Source: Lentimonas sp002292345 (GTDB lineage Bacteria; Verrucomicrobiota; Verrucomicrobiia; Opitutales; Coraliomargaritaceae). From it: a stretch of 64,000 nt of DNA. This document shows positions 17,166-26,269 of the stretch, piece by piece. The notes beneath the pieces were generated by a model. It did not search any database and was not told the DNA's origin. It saw nothing but the letters and a program-made list of their open reading frames with translations. Within the stretch, counting starts at the first letter, position 1. The number at the start of each line of letters is the position of its first letter. Position numbers and translations under genes: made by a program. The stretch spans positions 23,777 to 87,776 of the forward strand of contig CAXLMP010000079.1 of the NCBI GenBank assembly GCA_964187655.1. Reading direction: 5' to 3'.

Positions 17166-17185
17166 GGACGACCTTCGTGTCGTCC
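17166..17185. repeat. Short palindrome, possible REP-like element
   Basis: GGACGAC and GTCGTCC form a 7-bp stem with a six-base loop, without a T run. It lies in an otherwise empty stretch between the tRNA terminator and the M23 peptidase gene end. Its GACG/CGTC core recalls the palindromes at 38168-38230. Confidence 0.45.
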
Positions 17186-17266
17186 GCATTGCCCCTGAAC
17201 TTATGTAGCTGCGGTCCGCACGGAGGCGGTTCCTCGCTTCAATGCGGAAGAGTTTTCTAAAATCCT

Positions 17267-18283
17267 CTACTTAAACCCAAACAGTTTCTTCAATGTACTC
17301 AGTGTACCAGAGGAAATCTTTGGCTTCGTGCCGCCCATATCCAACACACGACGGCAATCCTGTTGCTTCAACAGCGTCGGACTATAAGCCAATATTTTGA
17401 CATCCCCGAGGCGACCGTCGATGGCTTCCTCCGCAAAACGCGGGGTCCACTCTTTCGGCACACCATACTGCGAAAATGCAATATCCCAAGCCACCAACGG
17501 CTTGCCTGCGTACGGGCGCGTAACCAAAGCTGGATACGCTTTAACAAAGTCAGGCACATCAGCGGTGTGCACCCGAATGCGCGCAATCGCTGGAATCAAT
17601 TTTAGATATTCATACAGGTCACTCACCTGCCCTTGACGCATCGATTCATAGAAATCGAGCGGATTGATACTCACCAAGTTCATCCCATTCCACATGCCAT
17701 GCCGATTTTTACTACCGAACTGCTGTCGATCATACCACCCCTGAAAATCATTCGTCAGGCGAAAGCCAATTTCAAAATGCAGATGTGCACGCGTACGTGG
17801 AATCGAATACGACGCCGAACGGCCCATAATGCCGAGCTTCGCGCCCGAATCAACCCGAGCACCGACCATGATGCCATCTCCGAAACTCGCCAAATGCGCG
17901 TAGAGCGTGTGAAACGCAGGCACCTGCTGATCATGCTCTACCACAATATAGCGGCCATAACTGCTATGCCCAGCAGTTTTACTCACATGCACAATACGCC
18001 CTGGTAACACGGCATACACTGCATCTGTAGGTTCGCCACTGCGATCGCGATCGACCGGAAACAGATCCAAGCCCTCGTGAAAGCGAGCGCCACTACTGCG
18101 CACGCAGCCAAACAGGCCGGACTCTGGCACGCCCGAAGCAGTCGATTGGATAAATGCCTCAATAGACTGACCATTTTGAAACGCTGGATTCGGCGTTGGC
18201 CAAATCAATCCCGCCTGTAGACACAACTGCGGAAGCAGTATTGCAGCAGCAGATGCCAGCCGTTGAGCTAGTCGTAAATACAT
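17267..18283 (-). CDS. Exported M23-family (LytM) metallopeptidase
   Basis: The 338-aa protein has a signal peptide (about residues 1-24) and a LytM/peptidase M23 domain between about residues 55 and 190. Zinc-binding motifs are visible: the HEGLD (HxxxD) and the C-terminal HLHFE (HxH). The glycine-rich turn YGRYIVVEHD is also typical. M23 proteins cut peptide cross-links in peptidoglycan. The C-terminal 140 residues are unassigned. The start is the ATG at 18283, nine bases inside a GTG-led frame. A lipoprotein gene lies 21 bases upstream and is probably co-transcribed. Confidence 0.9.
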   Translation of the reverse strand: MYLRLAQRLASAAAILLPQLCLQAGLIWPTPNPAFQNGQSIEAFIQSTASGVPESGLFGCVRSSGARFHEGLDLFPVDRDRSGEPTDAVYAVLPGRIVHVSKTAGHSSYGRYIVVEHDQQVPAFHTLYAHLASFGDGIMVGARVDSGAKLGIMGRSASYSIPRTRAHLHFEIGFRLTNDFQGWYDRQQFGSKNRHGMWNGMNLVSINPLDFYESMRQGQVSDLYEYLKLIPAIARIRVHTADVPDFVKAYPALVTRPYAGKPLVAWDIAFSQYGVPKEWTPRFAEEAIDGRLGDVKILAYSPTLLKQQDCRRVLDMGGTKPKISSGTLSTLKKLFGFK

Positions 18284-18304
18284 AAACAACACAGTTCGTC
18301 AGAA

Positions 18305-18823
18305 TTAATACTTATAATGCGTCTGAAGCTCTTCGATGCTCGCCTTTAGATCGATTACGAACTGACCTAGTTCATCATCAGGAATTTCCACAAAAGTATA
18401 AAACTGGCCATCTTCGATCGTGCCACTTAAGCGTGTCGCCCCAACAGGTTGACCATTGCAGGTAAACACGATGCGACTGCCTCGATGAGTCACTGAGCGA
18501 CGGTACAGCTCACGACTGCCCTTATCCGTAATCTGAATCAACAAAGCCAGCCCCAGGTCGACCTTCACCATCTCAATATTAATAATATCATATTCACCGA
18601 CGACTGGATCTCGCTCGAGTTTGATCGCCGTGCCCGAGATCGGCAGAGTGACCTTGCTACCACTGCCACCGCCATAGTCGATGCCGCGCGCCTCGATCAT
18701 TAAGCGAGGCACTTGCATATTCTCAATTTCGTTTTTAAAGCCCTCGATGCTCTCGAAGCAGCCAACGGAAAAAAACAGCGAAATTAGTAGACTCGTAAGG
18801 GTCAAATATTTACGGAAAATCAT
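18305..18823 (-). CDS. Small lipoprotein of unknown function
   Basis: The 172-aa protein has a lipoprotein signal peptide with a lipobox-like FSVGC site (Cys22). The remainder is beta-rich (GGGSGSKVTLPISGTAIKLE; GSRIVFTCNGQPVGATRLSG). No known domain is recognised. It sits directly upstream of the M23 peptidase and downstream of a conserved 165-aa protein, all on the same strand with gaps of 15-21 bases. That suggests an envelope-related operon. Confidence 0.75.
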   Translation of the reverse strand: MIFRKYLTLTSLLISLFFSVGCFESIEGFKNEIENMQVPRLMIEARGIDYGGGSGSKVTLPISGTAIKLERDPVVGEYDIINIEMVKVDLGLALLIQITDKGSRELYRRSVTHRGSRIVFTCNGQPVGATRLSGTIEDGQFYTFVEIPDDELGQFVIDLKASIEELQTHYKY

Positions 18824-18838
18824 CGTATTGAATTGTAA

Positions 18839-19336
18839 TTATAAAATAATATCACCGAGCGTATCTTGGATTTTGAGCATCAAGTCAGTGGAGATTTCCA
18901 CGATAGGCACCTCGATCTCCTGCTTGGTTTTTACATGTCGGTACAGTTGAGTGCCTGCGGTCTGCCGTTTACCTAATGCACGTACCACGCGTTTACGTTC
19001 TAGCATTAGCGCCAGTAAATGCTTCAACGCATCGGTTTCTGCTAAGCCATCCACTTGATCGTTTTCATACAGCGACAGAAAAAAGTCTTCCGCAGAGGCG
19101 ACTGTTTCGCGGACGTTCGTGCTCTCATCATCTGGATCTTTTACCACGCGCATCCAACGCCCAAGAATCTCACCTGGTAGTTCATAAGTATCGACTTCAC
19201 CCGGTAACATATCTGCACGGCCCATTTCACCAGCCTCGACATCTTTAAAAATCAAGCATGCAACCCGATCCCCCGGAGTAAAGGGAAGCTGTGAGAGCGA
19301 AGATTTACGTGCGATACTTTTAAAGTGCCATTCCAT
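18839..19336 (-). CDS. Conserved hypothetical protein
   Basis: The 165-aa soluble protein has no signal peptide. Its N-terminal third contains FTPGDRVACLIFKDVEAGEM and a Gly/Pro-rich turn. A central helix region reads DALKHLLALMLERKRVVRAL, and the C-terminus is LMLKIQDTLGDIIL. The pattern looks like a small conserved protein of Verrucomicrobia and Planctomycetes, but I cannot assign a function. It leads the operon with the lipoprotein and M23 peptidase. Confidence 0.65.
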   Translation of the reverse strand: MEWHFKSIARKSSLSQLPFTPGDRVACLIFKDVEAGEMGRADMLPGEVDTYELPGEILGRWMRVVKDPDDESTNVRETVASAEDFFLSLYENDQVDGLAETDALKHLLALMLERKRVVRALGKRQTAGTQLYRHVKTKQEIEVPIVEISTDLMLKIQDTLGDIIL

Positions 19337-19727
19337 GAGAGCGTAACAATGAAAGCCGAAACAGTGCGACTGATTGCCTCCGATGCAATCAAAATGCCGA
19401 CAACTGTCGAAGGCGATTGTTGTTGCAGGATTTCCACGACAATTGAAATCTATAAAATCTCTAAATCCACCGATATTGCAATTCGTTTATGCCTCGAATA
19501 TTTACAGTTAGCGCGCACGAAGCGTATGCCATCGCAGATGCATCCCCGATAGCGTCTAACGAGGATAAATCCCTAAAGCTAGCAGATCGATACCGCCAAA
19601 ATACTTGATCAGGGGAGCAAAGGTGATTCACCCACTTACAGTAGCGATCAAGATTTTCAAAAAAAAATCACTCTGGCACATTCAAAGTTCGACCTCGTAA
19701 GTTCAATGTTCGACGCTGACTTCCACT
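19337..19727. other. Intergenic region, 391 bp, divergent promoters
   Basis: This gap separates divergent genes (18839-19336 on minus, 19728 on plus). Short frames exist (for example 19325-19552 on plus) but lack family features and overlap the upstream gene. The only structure seen is the pair of direct repeats at 19681-19714, annotated separately. Confidence 0.5.
19681..19714 (+). promoter_or_regulatory. Pair of 13-bp direct repeats upstream of isochorismatase gene
   Basis: TTCAAAGTTCGAC (19681-19693) and TTCAATGTTCGAC (19702-19714) differ at one base and are spaced exactly 21 bp, two helical turns, on one DNA face. The second ends 13 bases before the start codon. A dimeric regulator binding in tandem is plausible but unproven. 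Confidence 0.4.
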
Positions 19728-20282
19728 ATGTCCAATCCAGCACAACACCTTGGCCTCCTTTTGATTGATTTCCAGGACCCATTCCTTAACCTCATTCCAG
19801 ATCGTGACCGCCTGCTCAAGCGCACCAGCTTCGCGGTCGAGGCCGCTTCGCTCCTCGGCTGCTCGCTCGCAATCACCGAACAACTCCCGGCAAAGCTCGG
19901 CAACACCACTGCAACGCTCAAGCAAATACTACCAGAAAACACACCTGTCTTCGACAAAAATACATTTTCTGCGATGGAAGCCGACGGGCTAGGCCGCTGG
20001 ATCGAAAGCAATCAAATTGACCACTTGCTACTGGTTGGCCTTGAAACTTCGGTTTGCATTTATCAAACCGCCGTCCAAGCGCTCGGCGACGACATCGGCG
20101 TCACTCTTCTCGCGGACTGCATCAGCGAGCGGCGTCCGGAAGACCGCAAGCCAGTGCTCAAACAACTCCTCTCCATGGATGCGCACATTCTGCCCTCCGA
20201 GACGATCTTCTACAGTCTACTCGGCGGCGCAGCCCATCCACAGTTCCGAGAGTTTACACAGATCGTCAAGCGATACAGTTGA
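19728..20282 (+). CDS. Isochorismatase-like hydrolase
   Basis: The 184-aa cysteine hydrolase belongs to the isochorismatase superfamily (YcaC/nicotinamidase fold). The catalytic aspartate lies in LLLIDFQDPF (Asp14 region), a lysine in AKLGNT, and the nucleophile Cys in GLETSVCIYQTAVQAL with a cis-peptide before it. The substrate is uncertain; YcaC-like members are often of unknown role. The gene is monocistronic, with a direct-repeat pair just upstream and aroC 210 bases downstream. Confidence 0.88.
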   Translation: MSNPAQHLGLLLIDFQDPFLNLIPDRDRLLKRTSFAVEAASLLGCSLAITEQLPAKLGNTTATLKQILPENTPVFDKNTFSAMEADGLGRWIESNQIDHLLLVGLETSVCIYQTAVQALGDDIGVTLLADCISERRPEDRKPVLKQLLSMDAHILPSETIFYSLLGGAAHPQFREFTQIVKRYS

Positions 20283-20491
20283 GCCTCGACTAGGTACTAG
20301 CACACGTTGCCAGTGTCGCGACACAAAGTAGCGGCTAGAACCACCAGCAACAAGCTGATTCCAGCGAAATATCGATGACGTCGTAATATTGACTTCCGGC
20401 CAACCACACGTTGCATTTAACTCTGCTACCACAGCCATAGGTGGCGACCGCCTTTTAATTTTGTATTCTCCACTGACCACTCCCGACAATC

Positions 20492-21592
20492 ATGGGTAAT
20501 TCCTTCGGCACACTTTTTCATATTTCTACTTGGGGCGAGAGCCACGGCGGCGGCATCGGCGTCGTGATCGATGGCTGCCCACCGCGACTACCGATTACAA
20601 TCGAAGAAATTCAATTCGAACTCGACCGTCGCCGCCCTGGGCAGAGCGACATTACTACGCCACGCAAGGAGAGCGATGCCGCGACCATCGTATCCGGCGT
20701 CTTCGAAGGCCAGACTCTCGGCACTCCAATCGGCATTTATGTGCCCAATGGCGATCATCGCCCCTCCGCTTACGCGGAGATGAAGGATAAATTTCGACCT
20801 TCACACGCCGACTTCACCTATCAAGCCAAATTTGGTACACGCAATCATGAAGGCGGCGGACGTTCGTCCGCACGCGAGACCATCGGCCGCGTCGCCGCTG
20901 GCGCAGTGGCCAAAAAAATCCTCAAGCTTGCTGGAGATGTCGACGTGCGTGCCTACATCACACGCGTGCATGATATCGAAATGCCAGCCTCCGGCGCATT
21001 CCCGACCCTCGAACAAGTCGAGGCTAGTCCAGTACGTTGCCCACACCCCGCAACTGCTGAGAAAATGATCGAGCGCATCAAAGCCGTGCGTAGCGACGGC
21101 GACTCAGTTGGTGGCATTATCGAATGCCGCGTGCGCAACCTTCCAGTCGGACTCGGCATGCCCGTATTTGATCGCCTCGAAGCAGATCTGGCCAAGGCCA
21201 TGCTCTCCATCCCCGCGACGAAGGGCTTCGAGGTCGGCAGCGGTTTCGGCGGCTCACAGCAGCTTGGCTCGGAACACAACGATATCTTCATCAACAAAGA
21301 CGGCAAGATCGGCACCGAGACTAACCGCTCCGGTGGCGTCCAAGGTGGTATCAGCAACGGCGAAGAACTCATCTTCCGCATCGCCTTCAAGCCCACTGCT
21401 ACACTGATTCAAAATCAACGCACCGTCGATTCCGGCGGCAACGAAACCGAACTGATGGGCCGCGGACGTCATGACCCGTGCGTCGTGCCGCGCGCGGTGC
21501 CGATCGTTGAGTCCATGGCCGCACTTGTGCTCGTCGATCACTGGATGCGTCACCAAGCGCAGTGTCAGAGCTTCGACTTCGCAGGCAAATAG
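20492..21592 (+). CDS. aroC: Chorismate synthase
   Basis: AroC makes chorismate from EPSP with reduced FMN, the last step of the shikimate pathway. The 366-aa protein shows signature GESHGGGIGVVIDGCPP at the N-terminus, RPGQSDITTPRKESD, GRSSARETIGRVAAGAVA and the late RGRHDPCVVPRAVPIVE. Length and motifs are standard. The neighbouring isochorismatase-like gene hints at, but does not prove, a shared chorismate theme. The stop is followed after 66 bases by a P-loop protein gene. Confidence 0.97.
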   Translation: MGNSFGTLFHISTWGESHGGGIGVVIDGCPPRLPITIEEIQFELDRRRPGQSDITTPRKESDAATIVSGVFEGQTLGTPIGIYVPNGDHRPSAYAEMKDKFRPSHADFTYQAKFGTRNHEGGGRSSARETIGRVAAGAVAKKILKLAGDVDVRAYITRVHDIEMPASGAFPTLEQVEASPVRCPHPATAEKMIERIKAVRSDGDSVGGIIECRVRNLPVGLGMPVFDRLEADLAKAMLSIPATKGFEVGSGFGGSQQLGSEHNDIFINKDGKIGTETNRSGGVQGGISNGEELIFRIAFKPTATLIQNQRTVDSGGNETELMGRGRHDPCVVPRAVPIVESMAALVLVDHWMRHQAQCQSFDFAGK

Positions 21593-21658
21593 AACCAGCA
21601 AAGGCTCCAGCCCTCCAACCGCAGCCTGCAGGTCTCAATTTTCAGCTCTCCACCACCC

Positions 21659-22393
21659 ATGTCCGATCAAGCACCACTGGTTTATCTCATCTACGGCATC
21701 CCCGGCAGCGGCCGACGCGACGTCCTGTTCGACCTGATCGATGGTGGTCTCGAAGGTAAAGAGCAAGTGCTCTACTTTCACCCAGAAGGCGAAGCTGCAA
21801 GCCCCTTTGATGAGCAACTCGAAGCTCTCGACACCGTCAGTATCGTCGATTGGAAGTTAAGCGATGCCAGCGTGATCCACGGCCAAATCGACGCCGCACC
21901 AGAAAAGATCATCTTTCTCGCCCCCGGCAACAGCGATCCAGCAGATGCCGCTGAAGCAATCAAGACGTGGACGGAGCTCAACAACTGCCAGATCGCACGA
22001 ATTATCACAGTCGTCCACTGCGCCTTTCTTTCTGAAAACAGCGCCGCAAAAGCGTGGTTTGATGCCTGTGTTCATTTTTCAGATGTCGTGCTACTCAACC
22101 GCCGTGAAGGCGTTAACAATAAATGGGTCAAAGACTTCGAAGTTGGTTACCGCAAACAGTTCTCTCCTGCTCGCTTCCTAATGGTAAAAAAAGGCCGCGT
22201 CGCAAACCCACTTGAAGTGCTCGAACCCGAAGCCCGACGGTTCTCACTCTATTTTGATGAACTCATCCCAATCGAGGACGATGAGTTCGAAGACGATGAG
22301 CAACCGCAAGACACCAAGCCCGATAAGTACATTGAACGCAGAGAAAGCGGTCAGCGCGCCTACCCCGTGCCCGATATTCAGCAACAGCTCTAA
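21659..22393 (+). CDS. CobW/UreG-like P-loop protein, degenerate
   Basis: The 244-aa protein has a P-loop-like motif GIPGSGRRD (13-21) in which the usual GK[ST] is GRRD. Further along, FSDVVLLNRREGVNNKWV corresponds to the NKxD region of CobW-type GTPases. The overall layout resembles that family but key nucleotide-binding residues are altered. The C-terminal tail is strongly acidic (PIEDDEFEDDEQPQD) and could bind metal or partners. It lies 66 bases after aroC and is probably co-transcribed. GTP hydrolysis is doubtful. Confidence 0.65.
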   Translation: MSDQAPLVYLIYGIPGSGRRDVLFDLIDGGLEGKEQVLYFHPEGEAASPFDEQLEALDTVSIVDWKLSDASVIHGQIDAAPEKIIFLAPGNSDPADAAEAIKTWTELNNCQIARIITVVHCAFLSENSAAKAWFDACVHFSDVVLLNRREGVNNKWVKDFEVGYRKQFSPARFLMVKKGRVANPLEVLEPEARRFSLYFDELIPIEDDEFEDDEQPQDTKPDKYIERRESGQRAYPVPDIQQQL

Positions 22394-22396
22394 GCT

Positions 22397-22432
22397 AAGT
22401 TAAGGGGGGCAGGTGTAGCGAGTGCCCAACTT
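22397..22432. terminator. Possible bidirectional hairpin
   Basis: Arms AAGTT with GGGCA and TGCCC with AACTT pair around an 11-base loop, with a bulge on the left side. There is no U tract. It lies between two convergent genes and overlaps the last codon of the downstream minus-strand gene. Confidence 0.3.
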
Positions 22433-23459
22433 ATTCTACACGACCTAAGCGGGGCACGTCCCGACCTTGAATCATCTCCCACAAGCGATCACGTGTGAGT
22501 TTGGACGAGTCTCGGAAATACATCATCTCGGCGTGATGATCCGCTCGTGCAGGATCGATACGAATCCCCCACAGTGGCACCACCGAGTCCGGCCACATCG
22601 CATAACGAACATCTCCCACTACCAGAGGATCATCGGAATGCAGCGTCACATAACCCTGCGAGAAAAAACGGAAGCGCTCAACGTCTTTTCCCATTACTGA
22701 ATCAGGATCAACCAGCGCGGCAGTATTTTTGACCGTAAATACTTTGACTGATTGCCCCTCATAGAGTCGCGGTTCGGCACCAGGAGCAATCCATACAGCA
22801 TCGACGTAATAGCGCCCCTCAAAACGATAGATCATGCGCCATAGCATGGTATTCCCAAACGATGGACGAATCGAATACTGCTCGGGCTGATGGCCGCGCT
22901 GTGCAGCAAGATCCTTTGCCACCTGCGTGGCCTTGGAATGCTGGAGGCCACAGAACCCAAAATAAAAGGCGCAAAAGATCAGCGCAGCCTGCGCAAAGCG
23001 CGGACGTCGCAAAGTTAAGGCAAACAAGATCAACAATACCAGCGGCAGCGTAAAAATGGGGTCAATTACCGAAATGATATCCCAGGACTCACGAACATCA
23101 CTGAACGGCCAATACAGCATGGTGCCATAACTAGTGCAGGCATCTAGTATGCCATGCGTTAATGCGCCCAGTACCGCAAAGAGTGCACACTGCCGGAAGG
23201 GAAGCTTTGAACGAAACAAAAGCAGTTTAAACAGCACTGCTGTGCAGAGTCCAATCAGTGGTGCAACAATCAGTGCATGCGAAAAATGCCGATGATATTG
23301 TAAGGTCAATAGTGGATCGGCAGCAGAGCGTATCAGCACATCAAGATCAGGAACCGCTCCTGCTACCCCACCAATAAGCACGGCCCATCGAACTTGTTCA
23401 CGCGAGCTAACCGCGACGGCAGCCGCTGCTCCGAGGCTGAATTGTGTGAGAGGATCCAT
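22431..23459 (-). CDS. YdjM/DUF457-type inner-membrane metal-dependent hydrolase
   Basis: The 342-aa protein has several N-terminal membrane helices carrying the family motifs: PDLDVLI, YHRHFSHALIVAPLIG and HGILDACTSYGTMLYWPF. The histidines and aspartates bind metal within the membrane. The C-terminal 150 residues form a soluble domain that is longer than in YdjM itself. It resembles proteins in which a metal-dependent hydrolase/LexA-regulated YdjM domain is followed by a beta-rich domain. Its substrate is unknown. The gene is on its own transcript, convergent with the P-loop gene. Confidence 0.82.
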   Translation of the reverse strand: MDPLTQFSLGAAAAVAVSSREQVRWAVLIGGVAGAVPDLDVLIRSAADPLLTLQYHRHFSHALIVAPLIGLCTAVLFKLLLFRSKLPFRQCALFAVLGALTHGILDACTSYGTMLYWPFSDVRESWDIISVIDPIFTLPLVLLILFALTLRRPRFAQAALIFCAFYFGFCGLQHSKATQVAKDLAAQRGHQPEQYSIRPSFGNTMLWRMIYRFEGRYYVDAVWIAPGAEPRLYEGQSVKVFTVKNTAALVDPDSVMGKDVERFRFFSQGYVTLHSDDPLVVGDVRYAMWPDSVVPLWGIRIDPARADHHAEMMYFRDSSKLTRDRLWEMIQGRDVPRLGRVE

Positions 23460-23655
23460 ATTGTTATAAAATAGAAAGTCTCCAATTAAGCGCCATCACG
23501 AATTTGAACCAATCTCGACCAACCATACGATTGCCTATGAACATATAGATAAATTGCTTGGCGACTGTTGTCGGTGGTGACCATCAGAGAGTGAATAATC
23601 ATCTCCCCAAAAGAACGCGATATTAAGAATGGCAGTACGCGTATCAAAATGGCTG

Positions 23656-24537
23656 CTAGAACATTTTCGGCACACCACTTCTATTCAAGCCATCGGGAAT
23701 TTTTTCGAGTGGATAGACATCATAGCGATTACTCTTCCCCTCTAAGACATGACCCGGAGATGGTCCGGCTAAGGCTGGTGCAATTCGTGGGCGTTTCACT
23801 ACCACTCGATAACGCGCACACGACAACGCCGCGGTCAACAAGCCGTCTGCATCCGTATCTTGCCCGACCAAAGAATGGAAGACACGCATCTCTTTCTTAA
23901 CCATCGCACTCTTAATACGCACCGGAAACATCGGGTCGAGATACACCACATCGGGCCGCTCGGACTCTGAGACTTCACGTAAATAATTAAGTGAATCCAC
24001 TTCGACTAATGTCATACGATCCAAAACCTCAACTAAGCCTGCATCTTGCTTCACACCAAAACAACGCGCCTGGGTCATGCCATCTTCCAGCAATGCACGC
24101 ACTGCCGGCACGCGCTCCAGTAATCTCATTCGGCAGCCTAGACTCGCCAGCACAAACGCATCACTACCTAGCCCCGCAGTCGCATCCAATACCCACGGAT
24201 ACACACCACTGCGCACCCCGACCGCCTTCGCAATCATTTGTCCTTTGCCGCCGCCTTGCTTACGCCGATAGGTCACTGTTGACCGATGGAAATCAGCTCG
24301 AATACTCAACCGACTCTCGCCCCCAACGGCGTGTAACACCAAGCCATCACTGTCTAAAACAAAAACGAACGCCTCACCTTCGCCAGTGCACTGTGCCAAC
24401 AAAAAACGCTGTAACGCCTTTGGCTTAGCTGCCGCCACTGAGCAGCCATCGACACAGGGCAGTTCAAGCCGATCGGCCCACTGCTGGGCAGCCGCCTGGA
24501 GCCCAGTATCTAAATATACGAGTGATGACAGTTTCAT
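23656..24537 (-). CDS. rsmJ: 16S rRNA (guanine1516-N2)-methyltransferase RsmJ
   Basis: RsmJ methylates G1516 in the small-subunit rRNA (E. coli numbering). The 293-aa protein shows the SAM motif VLDATAGLGSDAFVLASLG, the following acidic ERVP, DVVYLDPMFPVR (catalytic motif IV), and the KRPRIAPALAGPSPGHVLEG tail with KSNRYDVY. Family members are typically 250 aa and mostly described from gammaproteobacteria. The start is the ATG at 24537; the frame is open to a GTG at 24549. It stands alone, followed by a 423-bp gap upstream. Confidence 0.9.
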   Translation of the reverse strand: MKLSSLVYLDTGLQAAAQQWADRLELPCVDGCSVAAAKPKALQRFLLAQCTGEGEAFVFVLDSDGLVLHAVGGESRLSIRADFHRSTVTYRRKQGGGKGQMIAKAVGVRSGVYPWVLDATAGLGSDAFVLASLGCRMRLLERVPAVRALLEDGMTQARCFGVKQDAGLVEVLDRMTLVEVDSLNYLREVSESERPDVVYLDPMFPVRIKSAMVKKEMRVFHSLVGQDTDADGLLTAALSCARYRVVVKRPRIAPALAGPSPGHVLEGKSNRYDVYPLEKIPDGLNRSGVPKMF

Positions 24538-24960
24538 GAGACGATGCACCTCACCTTGCTGCGCTGCTGCGTAATCTCCAAGTGCAAAATACCATCACTT
24601 CATCAACTGGCACCAAGCGCACGAACTAGCTAAGTCGATTCATTTTGCTCAGTCGCGGCGTCGACAAAGCCCTATTCTACGTAGTCGAAAAAACAGGAAT
24701 TCGAGTTAATTTGTACTCCATACTTCGAATAAACGATCATCCCAGGCCACTTTCTAATTACTTATCCTAGCGACTCGCGCACTGTTGATTACAAAATTCC
24801 TGCACCACGCCCACACCAATATAATACTACCTAAACAGAGTGAGCAGTAATAAAAAAAGGCAAACTAAGGCTAACACAAAATCATACCGACAAGCTCGGC
24901 CACTCGATCGTACATGCAAAAAGGTTGCGGCTCCTCGTTCAACCACCTTACCTAGTCACT
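24538..24960. other. Intergenic region, 423 bp, divergent
   Basis: This gap lies between divergent rsmJ and the MscS gene. It is AT-rich near its middle (for example 24710-24860) and should hold promoters for both genes. I see no RNA gene, repeat or clear consensus promoter. Confidence 0.4.
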
Positions 24961-26235
24961 ATGACTTTACTCGATAACTGGCGCGCGCTGCTCGTGCAAA
25001 GCGATACCATCCATCTTCAAGACCTGTGGCAACTCATTGTAGTCATCGCCCTCTTTGCCATCAGCTCGAAAACATTCGGAGCGAAAGCCAACACGGTCGT
25101 CATCACACGCAGTACTCCGGCGCTCTGGCTCAAGCGCAACCGCTGCTTTCTCGCCTTATGGGCTGCCATCATCCTGTCTTGGGGAATTTGTACCTTAATA
25201 CCAATCGACGCTCCCATCTTTAGCTTCTTCAGTTTACTCGGCGTAATATGGTTAATAATCGGTCTGCTCACCAGCCTCATCCCTGCACCGTTCTGGTCCA
25301 AATCCGTCGCTGCAGTGTGCTATTTAACCTCAGCGATGCTAAGCCTCTCATTGGTCGATGATGGTATTGATACATTACAAGATCTACGTGTTACAATCGG
25401 CACGTCGACCATCTCCGCATGGGGAATCCTGTCTGGTATACTTGCCTTTGCATTCACCATGTGGGCGTGCCTCGCCGTGGCACGAATCATCGAGACTCAA
25501 ATACAGAAAGTACCTGGTCTCAGCCCCTCCCTAAAAGTACTGATAGCCAAGATTGTTCGCATCGTTTTTATCGTTGTCGCTACCGCTGTGTCACTCAGTT
25601 CGATGGGCATCGATTTATCTGCTCTTACTGTGCTCGGTGGTGCCATCGGCTTAGGCCTCGGCTTCGGTCTGCAAAAAGTTGTTTCCAACTTCATCAGCGG
25701 CATTTTACTGCTAGTCGATAATTCCATCAAACCTGGCGATGTAATCGAAATCGCTGGGACCTATGGCTGGATCAATAACCTGCGGGCGCGCTATGCGTCT
25801 GTTATCACACGCGACGGCACTGAACACCTGATCCCGAACGAAGATTTAATTACACAACGTGTGATCAATTGGACTTTTACCAATAACCTCGTACGCATGA
25901 AAGTGCCCATCGGCGTGTCCTATGATTCAGACCCGCATCAATGCCTTGAGCTAGTCATTGCAGCTGCGCAATCGGTTGACCGCGTCTTATCAAAGCCCAC
26001 ACCTGTTTGCCATGTACTCGGATTCGGTGATAGCTCAATCGATCTCGAACTACGCTTCTGGATCTCAGATCCCACTAACGGCGTGGCCAATGTAAAAAGC
26101 CAGGTGCTGCTCAACATTTGGGATACGTTTAAAGAGAACAATATCGAGATCCCTTACCCACAAAGTGATCTACACATTCGCTCAAGCGATATCGACATGT
26201 CTTCAACAGAGCCATTCATCGGCCCAGACAAGTAA
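24961..26235 (+). CDS. MscS-family mechanosensitive ion channel
   Basis: The 424-aa channel has about five N-terminal membrane helices (residues 20-215). These are followed by the pore helix with the small-residue pattern LGGAIGLGLGFGLQKVVSNF, then SGILLLVDNSIKPGDVIE and the soluble beta domain. Such channels open on osmotic downshock to release solutes. The frame extends to a TTG at 24925, but the ATG at 24961 is preferred. TlyA begins 34 bases after the stop, so both may share a transcript. Confidence 0.9.
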   Translation: MTLLDNWRALLVQSDTIHLQDLWQLIVVIALFAISSKTFGAKANTVVITRSTPALWLKRNRCFLALWAAIILSWGICTLIPIDAPIFSFFSLLGVIWLIIGLLTSLIPAPFWSKSVAAVCYLTSAMLSLSLVDDGIDTLQDLRVTIGTSTISAWGILSGILAFAFTMWACLAVARIIETQIQKVPGLSPSLKVLIAKIVRIVFIVVATAVSLSSMGIDLSALTVLGGAIGLGLGFGLQKVVSNFISGILLLVDNSIKPGDVIEIAGTYGWINNLRARYASVITRDGTEHLIPNEDLITQRVINWTFTNNLVRMKVPIGVSYDSDPHQCLELVIAAAQSVDRVLSKPTPVCHVLGFGDSSIDLELRFWISDPTNGVANVKSQVLLNIWDTFKENNIEIPYPQSDLHIRSSDIDMSSTEPFIGPDK

Positions 26236-26269
26236 GACAGTCCTGCGGGCGACACGCCCTCGAATCCAC

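Noticed and set aside
19325..19552. A 75-aa plus-strand frame upstream of the isochorismatase gene
   Set aside because: Overlaps the start of the minus-strand gene, no family features, and no ribosome-binding site.
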